The translations under genes and the position numbers were made by a program. The notes beneath the pieces were generated by a model, which was not told where the DNA came from, searched no databases, and saw only the letters and a program-made list of their open reading frames with translations. A DNA stretch of 33,832 bases from Acidobacteriota bacterium. Lineage in GTDB: Bacteria; Acidobacteriota; Thermoanaerobaculia; Gp7-AA8. The DNA lies in assembly GCA_019242175.1 (NCBI GenBank), contig JAFAVZ010000622.1, positions 1 through 33,832 on the forward strand, given 5' to 3'. Of this stretch, positions 22,016 to 28,665 are shown piece by piece. Numbering within the stretch: position 1 is the first letter of the stretch; every line of letters starts with the position of its first letter.

Positions 22016-23734
22016 ATGCGCTGGACTCAGTATTTCATCACGACGCTCCGCGAAGTCCCGGCCGACGCCGACGTCATCAGCCAGAAGCTGATGATGCGCG
22101 CGGGCATGATCCGCAAAGTCGCTGCCGGCATCTACACCTACCTCCCCCTCGGCCTCCGCTCCATCCAGAAGCTGGAAGCCATCGTCCGCGACGAAATGAA
22201 CCGCGCGGGCTCCGTCGAGCTGCTCATGCCGGCCATCCAGCCGGCAGAGTTGTGGATGGAATCGCAACGCTGGCAGAAGTACGGCAAAGAGCTGCTGCGG
22301 ATCAAGGACCGCCACGACCGCGACTTCGTCTTCGGCCCGACGCACGAGGAAGTCATCACCGACACCGTGCGCGACGCGGTCAACTCCTACCGCCAGCTGC
22401 CGGTCAACCTCTACCAGATCCAGATGAAGTTCCGCGACGAAGTGCGGCCCCGTTTCGGCCTCATGCGCGGCCGCGAATTCATCATGAAGGACGCGTATTC
22501 GTTTCACAGCTCGACGGAATCGCTCGACAAGACCTACGAGGCGATGCGCGACGCGTACACGAGAGTCTTTCATCGTTGTGCGTTAGACCACGTTCCGGTC
22601 GAAGCCGATACCGGCAACATCGGCGGCTCCGCCTCGCACGAGTTCATGGTCCTTGCCCAGTCGGGCGAAGACGCCGTCGTGAGCTGCCCGAACTGCCGTT
22701 ACGGCGCGAACCTGGAGAAGGCCACGTCGAAGTTCTTCGACGACGAGCCGGAGCCCTTCGTGTCCGAGGAGTTGCTGGCGATCGATACGCCGGGGACGCA
22801 GTCGATCGATGACGTCGGCAAGTTCCTGAACAAGCCGACGTCCGAGCTCGTGAAGACGCTCGTCTTCGACACCGAGAATGGGCCGGTCATGGTCCTCGTC
22901 CGCGGCGACCGCGAAGGCAACGAGATCAAGATCAAGAACTACCTCGGCGTCAACATGCTGGAGATGCTCTCCGACGCGAAGTTCGAAGACGCGACGGGTG
23001 GCCCAGTCGGGTACTGCGGCCCGGTCGGCACGAAGTGCAAACGCGTGCTCGCGGACAACTCGCTGAAGGGCCGCGGCAACTGGGTCGTCGGCGGCAACAA
23101 GAAGGACACGCATCTCGGTGGCGCGAACGTCGGGCGCAACTTTCCGGAGCCCGAGTGGGGCGACTTCACGACCGTGTTCGTGGGCGATCCCTGCCCGCGC
23201 TGCGGCCACCAGCTGGAGATCCACCGCGGCATCGAAGTCGGCCACATCTTCAAGCTCGGCACGAAGTACTCCGATGCGATGCATTGCGAGTATCTCGACG
23301 AGAAGGGCGAACGGCAGCCGATGATCATGGGCTGTTACGGCCTCGGCATCGGGCGCACGGTGGCTTCGGCGATCGAGCAGAGCCACGACGCCGACGGGAT
23401 CATTTGGCCGATGCCGATCGCGCCCTTCGAAGTCGTGGTGACGTCGCTCGGCCGGGACGAGGCAGTGATGACGGCGGCGACGGACGTTTACGACAAGCTG
23501 CGGAACGCCGGCATCGACGTGCTGTTCGACGACCGCGACGAACGTCCGGGCGTGAAGTTCAAAGACGCGGACCTGATCGGCTTCCCGCTGCGGGTGGCGG
23601 TCGGGGCGAAGAGCCTGGCGAACGGGCAGATCGAGTGGAGCTGGCGCAAGGACAAAGCGAAGCAGCTCGGCGCGCCGGAAGATGTCATCCCCCAGATTGT
23701 GGATCTGGTGCTCGCGGCGCGCGTCTCGCTGTAA
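22016..23734 (+). CDS. proS: Prolyl-tRNA synthetase, bacterial type
   Basis: Class II aminoacyl-tRNA synthetase charging tRNA-Pro. The 572-residue length matches the bacterial (E. coli-type) form with the inserted editing domain. Motif 1 region AAGIYTYLPLGLRSIQKLE is at about 37-54. FGPTHEEVITD is at 107-117, and motif 2 FRDEVRPRFGLMRGREFIMK at about 139-158. The INS/YbaK-like editing domain lies at about 225-390 (SELVKTLVF holds the conserved Lys). RGIEVGHIFKLGTKYS and motif 3 GCYGLGIGRTVAS follow. Two CxxC pairs (CPNC before the insertion, CPRC after it) may bind zinc. The anticodon-binding domain is C-terminal. Single-gene unit, ending against a family I repeat. Confidence 0.97.
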   Translation: MRWTQYFITTLREVPADADVISQKLMMRAGMIRKVAAGIYTYLPLGLRSIQKLEAIVRDEMNRAGSVELLMPAIQPAELWMESQRWQKYGKELLRIKDRHDRDFVFGPTHEEVITDTVRDAVNSYRQLPVNLYQIQMKFRDEVRPRFGLMRGREFIMKDAYSFHSSTESLDKTYEAMRDAYTRVFHRCALDHVPVEADTGNIGGSASHEFMVLAQSGEDAVVSCPNCRYGANLEKATSKFFDDEPEPFVSEELLAIDTPGTQSIDDVGKFLNKPTSELVKTLVFDTENGPVMVLVRGDREGNEIKIKNYLGVNMLEMLSDAKFEDATGGPVGYCGPVGTKCKRVLADNSLKGRGNWVVGGNKKDTHLGGANVGRNFPEPEWGDFTTVFVGDPCPRCGHQLEIHRGIEVGHIFKLGTKYSDAMHCEYLDEKGERQPMIMGCYGLGIGRTVASAIEQSHDADGIIWPMPIAPFEVVVTSLGRDEAVMTAATDVYDKLRNAGIDVLFDDRDERPGVKFKDADLIGFPLRVAVGAKSLANGQIEWSWRKDKAKQLGAPEDVIPQIVDLVLAARVSL

Positions 23735-23842
23735 AACGTAGGGCCGGCTCTCCAGCCGGCCGCAGTCGGGAATGATGCGGTGGGCGATGCCCGCCGCGAC
23801 CATGGTTCATGGGGCCGGCTGGCGAGCCGGCCCTACGTTTTT
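23733..23842. repeat. Family I palindromic element, long form
   Basis: Same outer arms as at 7271-7369, but the inner segment (gcagtcgggaatgatgcggt... with ggcgatgcccgcc) is its reverse complement. It starts 1-2 nt from the proS stop. The second arm ends ccctacgttttt, so it could act as a proS terminator. Confidence 0.9.
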
Positions 23843-23864
23843 CCCTCGTCGTGTGCCCGCCTTG

Positions 23865-23921
23865 TAGTGGAGGCTTGGCCAACAAACGCAGCGGGCCGTG
23901 CCCGCCTCAGGATGACACCTG
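23865..23921. repeat. Degenerate family III element
   Basis: ggaggcttggccaacaaacg followed by gtgcccgcctcaggatgacac. Both halves match the ddl-proximal end of the 1988-2645 array, showing that the S spacer belongs to the repeat family itself. It lies in the proS-fadL gap. Confidence 0.7.
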
Positions 23922-23943
23922 TCACATTGTGCGGGGGCGCATT

Positions 23944-23952
23944 TGCTATCCT
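23944..23952 (+). promoter_or_regulatory. Extended -10-like element of the FadL-like gene
   Basis: TGCTATCCT ends 6 nt before the ATG at 23959; the intervening tccccc contains no SD. Predicts a leaderless transcript. Confidence 0.45.
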
Positions 23953-23958
23953 TCCCCC

Positions 23959-25338
23959 ATGCGTAAATGGCTCTTGTTGTTGGCCCTCGCCGCGTTGCCT
24001 GCTGCGGCTCAGAACACGGATATCGAGTCGCTCTCCGGTCTGCAATTCAACTTCGGCAATCCGGGAGCGCGTTCGCTCGGCATGGGCGGCGCCTTTCTCG
24101 GCTTGGCCGACGACGCCTCGGCGGCCGAGGCGAATCCCGCCGGCCTCACGATCCTGCGCAAGCCGGAGATCTCGATCGAGGCGCGCAACTACCTCGAGCA
24201 GCAGGTGCTCACGACGAGCGGCACGTTCCCGAACGTCAACCGCACGCCGTTCACGCATTACAGCGATCGCGTGGTGATCTCCTTCGCCAGCGTCGTGTAT
24301 CCGATCAAGAACTTCACGATCGGCGCGTACTACCACGAGCCGCTGAAGAACGGCGGCGCGGGGCAGGTCGTGCCGCAGCGCAACGAGTTCACCGGCGCCG
24401 TGGAGACGGACGTGCCGAACTTCTTCCTCCCCAAGAACGGCCAGGCGCCGGTGACCGCGACGGAGTGCAACAACATCCGCCGCCAGGCGAACGATCCGTT
24501 CGCGTGCCTCGAATACACCGTGAACCCGTTCCTGACCGCGGTCGACGTGCGGCAGCGGACGTTCGGCCTCGCCGGCGCGTGGAAGTTCGGCAAGCTCTCC
24601 CTCGGCGCGAACGCGCGTTACCAGACGTTCAGCGAGTCTTCGTTCACGTTCCGCGTGACGCCGACGTTCGCATTCGACAGCATCAGCGTGCAGGCCACCG
24701 CGGACGTGAAGAACGGCGCGCTGGTGATGAAAGACCAGAACGACCTCACGTTCGGCGCCGGCTTCAAGTTCGAGGCGACGGACAAGATCAGCGTCGGCGG
24801 CGTGTTCAAGCAGGGGCCGAAGTTCGTCGCCCCGACGTTCATCGCCACGGCGAGCAACAACCTCGAGTTCGAGAAGCTCGCCGACACGACGTTCCACATC
24901 CCCGACATCTACGGCCTGGGCGTCTCCGTCCGTCCGATTCCGACGCTGACGATCAACGGCGATGCGGTGCACGTGAAGTACTCGAATCTCACCGACGACT
25001 TCGTTTCGACCGTCGCCGACGTGCGCGACATCGAGAATCCGTACGAGGCGAAAGACGTGACCGAGCTTCGGCTCGGCACGGAGTACTTCTTCTCGACGAA
25101 GATCCCGTTCGCGCTGCGCGCCGGCTTCTGGCGCGATCCCGCGCACTCGATCGAATGGCGCGGTCCGCTCAACGCGCCGGATGCCGTCGCCGCCGCGCTG
25201 CTCTACCCGAAGGGCGAGGCGCAGAATCACTGGTCGGTCGGCGCCGGCCTGGCGTGGCCGCGCTTCCAGGTCGACTTCGCGTACGACAGCTCGAAGTTTT
25301 ACAAGGTGGGATCGCTCTCGATGGTGACGCGGTTCTAA
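23959..25338 (+). CDS. OmpP1/FadL-type outer-membrane transport protein
   Basis: Outer-membrane beta-barrel for uptake of hydrophobic compounds such as long-chain fatty acids or aromatics. The protein is 459 residues. The signal peptide MRKWLLLLALAALPAAAQ is followed by GARSLGMGGAFLGLADDASA and EANPAGLTIL, the conserved N-terminal hatch region of the family (GRAGMGGAF...NPA). Alternating strands follow (FGLAGAWKFGKLSLGANARY, LTFGAGFKFEATDKISVGG, LRLGTEYFF) and an aromatic C-terminus ends MVTRF. The end residue Phe is typical for barrels handled by BamA. A longer frame from 23809 reads repeat DNA and is excluded. The gene is a single unit; ligand unknown. Confidence 0.92.
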   Translation: MRKWLLLLALAALPAAAQNTDIESLSGLQFNFGNPGARSLGMGGAFLGLADDASAAEANPAGLTILRKPEISIEARNYLEQQVLTTSGTFPNVNRTPFTHYSDRVVISFASVVYPIKNFTIGAYYHEPLKNGGAGQVVPQRNEFTGAVETDVPNFFLPKNGQAPVTATECNNIRRQANDPFACLEYTVNPFLTAVDVRQRTFGLAGAWKFGKLSLGANARYQTFSESSFTFRVTPTFAFDSISVQATADVKNGALVMKDQNDLTFGAGFKFEATDKISVGGVFKQGPKFVAPTFIATASNNLEFEKLADTTFHIPDIYGLGVSVRPIPTLTINGDAVHVKYSNLTDDFVSTVADVRDIENPYEAKDVTELRLGTEYFFSTKIPFALRAGFWRDPAHSIEWRGPLNAPDAVAAALLYPKGEAQNHWSVGAGLAWPRFQVDFAYDSSKFYKVGSLSMVTRF

Positions 25339-25411
25339 AAAACGTAGGGCCGACTCTCCAGTCGGCCCAGCGTTGATATTGGGCCGGCTGGAGAGCCGGC
25401 CCTACGTTTTA
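25339..25411. repeat. Family I palindromic element, short form
   Basis: Arms cgtagggccgactctccagtcggccc / gggccggctggagagccggccctacg around cgttgatatt. The left mini-hairpin has a paired change (ccgactctccagtcgg against ccggctctccagccgg elsewhere) that keeps the stem. It lies between the convergent fadL-like and vanX-like genes. Confidence 0.9.
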
Positions 25412-26062
25412 TTGCCCTACGTTCTCCAGCGGGATGTCCATCAACTCGAACTTCTGCCAGCCGCCGAAGTCGAAGTGCCACCATTCCGACGGGAGCGGCT
25501 CGAAGCCGTGCTTCGTCATCACCTCGCGGAGCTTCGCGCGGTTCGCAATCGCCTCGGCCGGCAGGTCCATGAAGTCCTGCCGCGCCTTCGCCGTGAAGTC
25601 GTCGTACGGCGTCGGCATCACGAGCTCCTGGCCGGTGCGCAAATCGATGAGCGTCAAGTCGACGGCGGCGCCGCGATTGTGGCGTGAGCCTTTCGCCGGG
25701 TCGGCGACGAAATCGGGGTTCTTGATCGGCTCCCACATCGCCTTCGTCACGCGGTACGGGCGGTAGCCGTCGAAGACTTTCACGCTGAGGTTTTCCTTCG
25801 CCAGCTCCGCCTGAATGTCGCGCAACGCGTCGGCGGCCGGCTTGCGCAACAGCACGCGCGCGACGGGGTACAGCTGCATCTTCATGAAGTTGTTCGTCGT
25901 GGCGTAGCGGACGTCGATCGGCGCGAACGTCGAGACGTCGACGAGTTCCTTCGACGGGTCGGCCGCGACGGTGCGCTGGTACGTGGCAAGGTCGGGGACG
26001 ACGTAGAGCCCGCTGGACGCGCACGCGACGAGAAGAAGCAGAAGGACGACGGGACGGCGCAT
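25409..26062 (-). CDS. VanX-type D-Ala-D-Ala dipeptidase, lipoprotein
   Basis: Zn-dependent M15D peptidase of 217 residues. Zinc and catalytic residues are all present: SRHNRGAAVDLTL (His128, Asp135), SEWWHFDF (Glu193, His196), and FDGYRPYRV with Arg101. The N-terminus MRRPVVLLLLLVACAS has a lipobox (LVAC, Cys14), so it is probably a membrane-anchored periplasmic lipoprotein. That makes a role in recycling or digesting free D-Ala-D-Ala or murein dipeptides (DdpX-like) more likely than resistance. No VanH/A/R/S genes are nearby. The ATG at 26062 lies 6 nt after a TACATT box shared with the divergent gene. The stop lies at the edge of the family I repeat. Confidence 0.93.
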   Translation of the reverse strand: MRRPVVLLLLLVACASSGLYVVPDLATYQRTVAADPSKELVDVSTFAPIDVRYATTNNFMKMQLYPVARVLLRKPAADALRDIQAELAKENLSVKVFDGYRPYRVTKAMWEPIKNPDFVADPAKGSRHNRGAAVDLTLIDLRTGQELVMPTPYDDFTAKARQDFMDLPAEAIANRAKLREVMTKHGFEPLPSEWWHFDFGGWQKFELMDIPLENVGQ

Positions 26063-26067
26063 TGCGC

Positions 26068-26074
26068 TAATGTA
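26068..26074. promoter_or_regulatory. Shared bidirectional -10-like element
   Basis: Plus strand TAATGT (26068-26073), 9 nt before the luciferase-like ATG at 26083. Minus strand TACATT (26074-26069), 6 nt before the vanX-like ATG at 26062. Six base pairs serve both -10 boxes in a 20-bp intergenic gap, predicting mutually exclusive, leaderless or near-leaderless transcripts. Confidence 0.5.
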
Positions 26075-26082
26075 CCGCGCGC

Positions 26083-27270
26083 ATGGAATTCGACGTCTTT
26101 TTCTCCATCTGCCAAACCGAAGTGCACGGCTACTTGCCCGACGAGGCGACGATGTTCCGCAACTTCTTCGAGCAGGTGGAGCTCGCCGACCGCCTCGGTG
26201 CCGGCACCGCCTGGGTCGCCGAGAGCCATCTCTCCACCGAGACTCAGAAGACGAATCCCGGCGCGGTGATCCCGCACTTCGTCGGCGAGATCGGCCTGAA
26301 CACGGACATCCTCCAGCTCGCGACGCGCGTGTTCGCGCGCACCCAGCAGATCGGCGTCGGCTCGGCGATCCTCAACATCCTCTGCAACGGCGGCCCGATC
26401 GCGCACGCGGAACGCATCCGCACGTTTCTCGCGCTGCACGGCCTCGATCCGGAGGAGCAGCGGCTGCTGACGATCGGGTTCGCGTCCGGCCGCTTTCCGT
26501 TCATCAACGTCCCGTACGGCATCGTGCCGCGCAATCCGGTCGAGGCCGCGGCGTGGCCCGTGGTCAAGAACAAGATCTTCGAAGAGGCGACGGAGATCTT
26601 TCTCCGCCTGATCCGCGGCGAGACGCTCAGCTCGTCGATGGTCCGCCGCCGTTCGTTGAAGCGCGCGGACTTCCGCAAAGATGAAGACTGGCAGCGCGTG
26701 CAGGAAGCGTTCGGCGCGTATCGCGACGAGATCGAGGTCGAGCCGCGTTGGACGTTTCCGAATTTGAAGATCGTCCCGCAGGAATCGCGTCTCGATCTGC
26801 TGCGGCTCTCGATCGGCTCGCACGATCCGGCGACCCAGCTCTTCGCGAACACGCTCCTCCCCGTCGGCGTCTTCAACCTCTCGATCACGCCGGGCGACGA
26901 GATCGAAAAGACGAACGAGCGGATGCAGACCGGCTATCACCCTGACGGCGGCGGTTGGCAGCGCCGCCTCATGCCGCGCACGGTCCTCGTCTTCTACAAC
27001 GACGATGCGGCGCAGGCGGCCGAGGAGGCACGAGATGCGCTATCGAATTACTGGCGCGCCCTGGAAGGCACGCTGGACGAGGAGAAGGTGCGACGGGCGA
27101 CGAACAACGCGCTCGTCGGCGACGCGGAGGCGATCCGCCAACAGATGCGCGAACGCTTCCATCCGGACGATCGGCTCATGCTCTGGTTCGACTTCAACAA
27201 CCACGATTCGAAGCGGGTGATGGCGAACATGGACGCGTTCTTCACCCGCGTCGCGCCGGAATTCCGATGA
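26083..27270 (+). CDS. Luciferase-like flavin monooxygenase
   Basis: A TIM-barrel, FMN/F420-dependent oxidoreductase of the bacterial luciferase family, 395 residues. It has an N-terminal barrel strand MEFDVFFSIC, FFEQVELADRLGAGTAWVAE (the classic 'aE..Gfd..w..Eh' segment), ESHLSTETQKTNPGA, a long barrel body, and SIGSHDPATQLFANTLLPVG, then a helical end with WFDFNNHDSKRVMANMD. The substrate cannot be told from sequence. It starts without an SD but next to the shared -10 at 26068. The small gene at 27267 overlaps its stop by 4 nt and is probably cotranslated. Substrates in this family include alkanesulfonates, amines and aldehydes. Confidence 0.88.
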   Translation: MEFDVFFSICQTEVHGYLPDEATMFRNFFEQVELADRLGAGTAWVAESHLSTETQKTNPGAVIPHFVGEIGLNTDILQLATRVFARTQQIGVGSAILNILCNGGPIAHAERIRTFLALHGLDPEEQRLLTIGFASGRFPFINVPYGIVPRNPVEAAAWPVVKNKIFEEATEIFLRLIRGETLSSSMVRRRSLKRADFRKDEDWQRVQEAFGAYRDEIEVEPRWTFPNLKIVPQESRLDLLRLSIGSHDPATQLFANTLLPVGVFNLSITPGDEIEKTNERMQTGYHPDGGGWQRRLMPRTVLVFYNDDAAQAAEEARDALSNYWRALEGTLDEEKVRRATNNALVGDAEAIRQQMRERFHPDDRLMLWFDFNNHDSKRVMANMDAFFTRVAPEFR

Positions 27271-27515
27271 GCGACCTGATCGGCCGTTGGGTGATGTCCG
27301 GCGGCGAAGAAGTCCGCGTCGCCGAGTTTCGCGAGGACGGCACGATGAGCTACCTGATCGAGCTCGGCGGCCGGGAAATCGCGATGGAGCTGCGCTACCG
27401 CGTGGAAGGCGAACAGATCGTGACCGACCGCGGCATCACATCGCATTTTCGGCTGCAGAACGACGTCCTGACGATGGAGCACGAAGGCGAGACATTCACG
27501 TTCCGACGAACTTGA
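27267..27515 (+). CDS. Small unknown protein, lipocalin-like beta strands
   Basis: An 82-residue protein whose ATG overlaps the luciferase-like stop by 4 nt (ATGA). It reads LIGRWVMSGGEEVRVAEFRE, then YRVEGEQIVTDRG, then LQNDVLTMEHEGETFTFRR. The 'l.G+W......f..dG.....' start and the strand pattern resemble short lipocalin-like or copper-chaperone-like beta-barrel domains. There is no signal peptide. It may be a partner or stability factor of the monooxygenase; the function is unknown. Confidence 0.7.
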   Translation: MSDLIGRWVMSGGEEVRVAEFREDGTMSYLIELGGREIAMELRYRVEGEQIVTDRGITSHFRLQNDVLTMEHEGETFTFRRT

Positions 27516-27519
27516 CGGA

Positions 27520-27571
27520 CGTGGGGACGGGCTTCAGCCCGTCCCGGAGCGGGCTGAAGCCCGCTCCCACG
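27520..27571. repeat. Family II double-hairpin repeat
   Basis: Stems gggacgggcttcagcccgtcc and ggagcgggctgaagcccgctcc; a single copy 4 nt after the 27515 stop. No copy of the upstream gene's tail is seen here. Confidence 0.9.
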
Positions 27572-27585
27572 TTGCCCATTTTCAT

Positions 27586-27591
27586 TACACT
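27586..27591 (+). promoter_or_regulatory. -10-like element of the asparaginase-ALDH unit
   Basis: TACACT ends 9 nt before the ATG at 27601; no SD is visible. The same hexamer precedes the dioxygenase at 33447. Confidence 0.4.
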
Positions 27592-27600
27592 TCCACCGCG

Positions 27601-28665
27601 ATGTTCGACGAATCCGCCGCCCCCAACTTCATCCGCCCCATGCCGAATTGGCAGCCGCTCATCGAGTACCGCCGCAATGGCGTCGCGGAGAACACCATCC
27701 ACGGCGCGGTCTCGTGGGTCACGGGGCGCGACCTTCTCTACTCCTTCGGCGGCAACGTCGAGGTCTACGGCCGTTCGATGGTGAAGCCGATCATGATGAA
27801 GGTCTTCGCCAAAGACTTCGGCAAGCATCTCGACGGCGAGCAGCAGGCGATATCCGTCGCGTCGCACAATGGCGACACCGAGCACGTCCGCGTGGCGCGT
27901 TCCATCCTCAAACAAGCCGAGTGGGGACTCATGCAGACGCCGCACGACGTTCCGCTCGTGCAGTTCGGGCGTCAGGTGCGCCGTCCGCGCCGCTGGTACC
28001 ACTGCTGTTCCGGCGAGCACGCGGCGATCCTGCGCGGATGCCGCATTCGCGGCTGGTCGCGCGTCGGCTACGTGTGGCCGCATCACGAGTTCTTCCAGGA
28101 GTACATGGCCTACATCCAACGCGTTCTCGGTTCCGAGTGGAAGCCGGGCGTGATCGCGAAAGACGGCTGCGGACTCCCGACTGTCTCGATGACGGTGACC
28201 GATCTGGCCAAGCTCTTCGCGAACCTCGTCACCGAGAAAGACGTCGATTGGATCTGGAAGGCGATGGTCGACCATCCCGATCTCATCGGCGGCTTCAATC
28301 GCCTCGACTCCACGATCCTCAAGGCTTGCCACGGCCGCGTCATCGCCAAGGAAGGTGCCGACGGCCTGCTTGGCCTGGCCATCGAGCATCCCGAATATCC
28401 GGACGGCCTCGGCGTCGTCGTCAAAGTCGCGCACGGCTGGAATCCGCAAGCCGCCTGGTACATCGCCCGTTACATCCTCGGCGTCCTCGGCTTCGAGTTC
28501 CGCAATCCTTACAAACTGCGGCGCCAGAAGGCGTTCATCGTGCCCGAGGTGATTGCGCCCGAGCTCAGGGAACGAATGGCGGGGATCGTGCCGTGGGACT
28601 CGTGGGATCCCGACATCGACCGTTGGGAGTTCGAGCCGGAGGAGTTCGTTGCAGCGGCTCGCTAA
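27601..28665 (+). CDS. R. etli-type asparaginase homologue (variant zinc site)
   Basis: A 354-residue member of the thermolabile R. etli asparaginase family (Asparaginase_II), which hydrolyses L-Asn by a serine mechanism unlike type I/II asparaginases. Alignable blocks are GRSMVKP (the Ser59/Lys62 pair), VASHNGDTEHVRVAR, YHCCSGEHAAILRGC, KDGCGLPT (Cys190) and KEGADGLLGLAIE. In characterised enzymes the third block is CSGKH, and its Cys, Lys and the later Cys bind zinc. Here the Lys is Glu139 and an extra Cys precedes it, so metal binding or substrate may differ. The gene overlaps the ALDH gene by 17 nt. Asparaginase activity is not assured; hydrolysis of another amide coupled to the ALDH step is possible. 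Confidence 0.87.
   Translation: MFDESAAPNFIRPMPNWQPLIEYRRNGVAENTIHGAVSWVTGRDLLYSFGGNVEVYGRSMVKPIMMKVFAKDFGKHLDGEQQAISVASHNGDTEHVRVARSILKQAEWGLMQTPHDVPLVQFGRQVRRPRRWYHCCSGEHAAILRGCRIRGWSRVGYVWPHHEFFQEYMAYIQRVLGSEWKPGVIAKDGCGLPTVSMTVTDLAKLFANLVTEKDVDWIWKAMVDHPDLIGGFNRLDSTILKACHGRVIAKEGADGLLGLAIEHPEYPDGLGVVVKVAHGWNPQAAWYIARYILGVLGFEFRNPYKLRRQKAFIVPEVIAPELRERMAGIVPWDSWDPDIDRWEFEPEEFVAAAR
28638..28651 (+). promoter_or_regulatory. Shine-Dalgarno deciding the ALDH TTG start
   Basis: GGAGGAG at 28638-28644, 4 nt, then TTG at 28649-28651. No ATG lies near the ALDH N-terminus, so this site sets the start inside the preceding gene. Confidence 0.6.

Noticed and set aside
23809-23958. N-terminal extension of the FadL-like protein
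   Set aside because: It reads through a family I element and a degenerate family III element; the signal peptide begins at the ATG at 23959.
2663-26062. Vancomycin-resistance-like function from ddl plus vanX-like gene
   Set aside because: They are 22 kb apart, the ligase has the Tyr-containing D-Ala-D-Ala motif rather than a D-Lac profile, and no vanH, vanR or vanS is present; the vanX-like protein is a lipoprotein.
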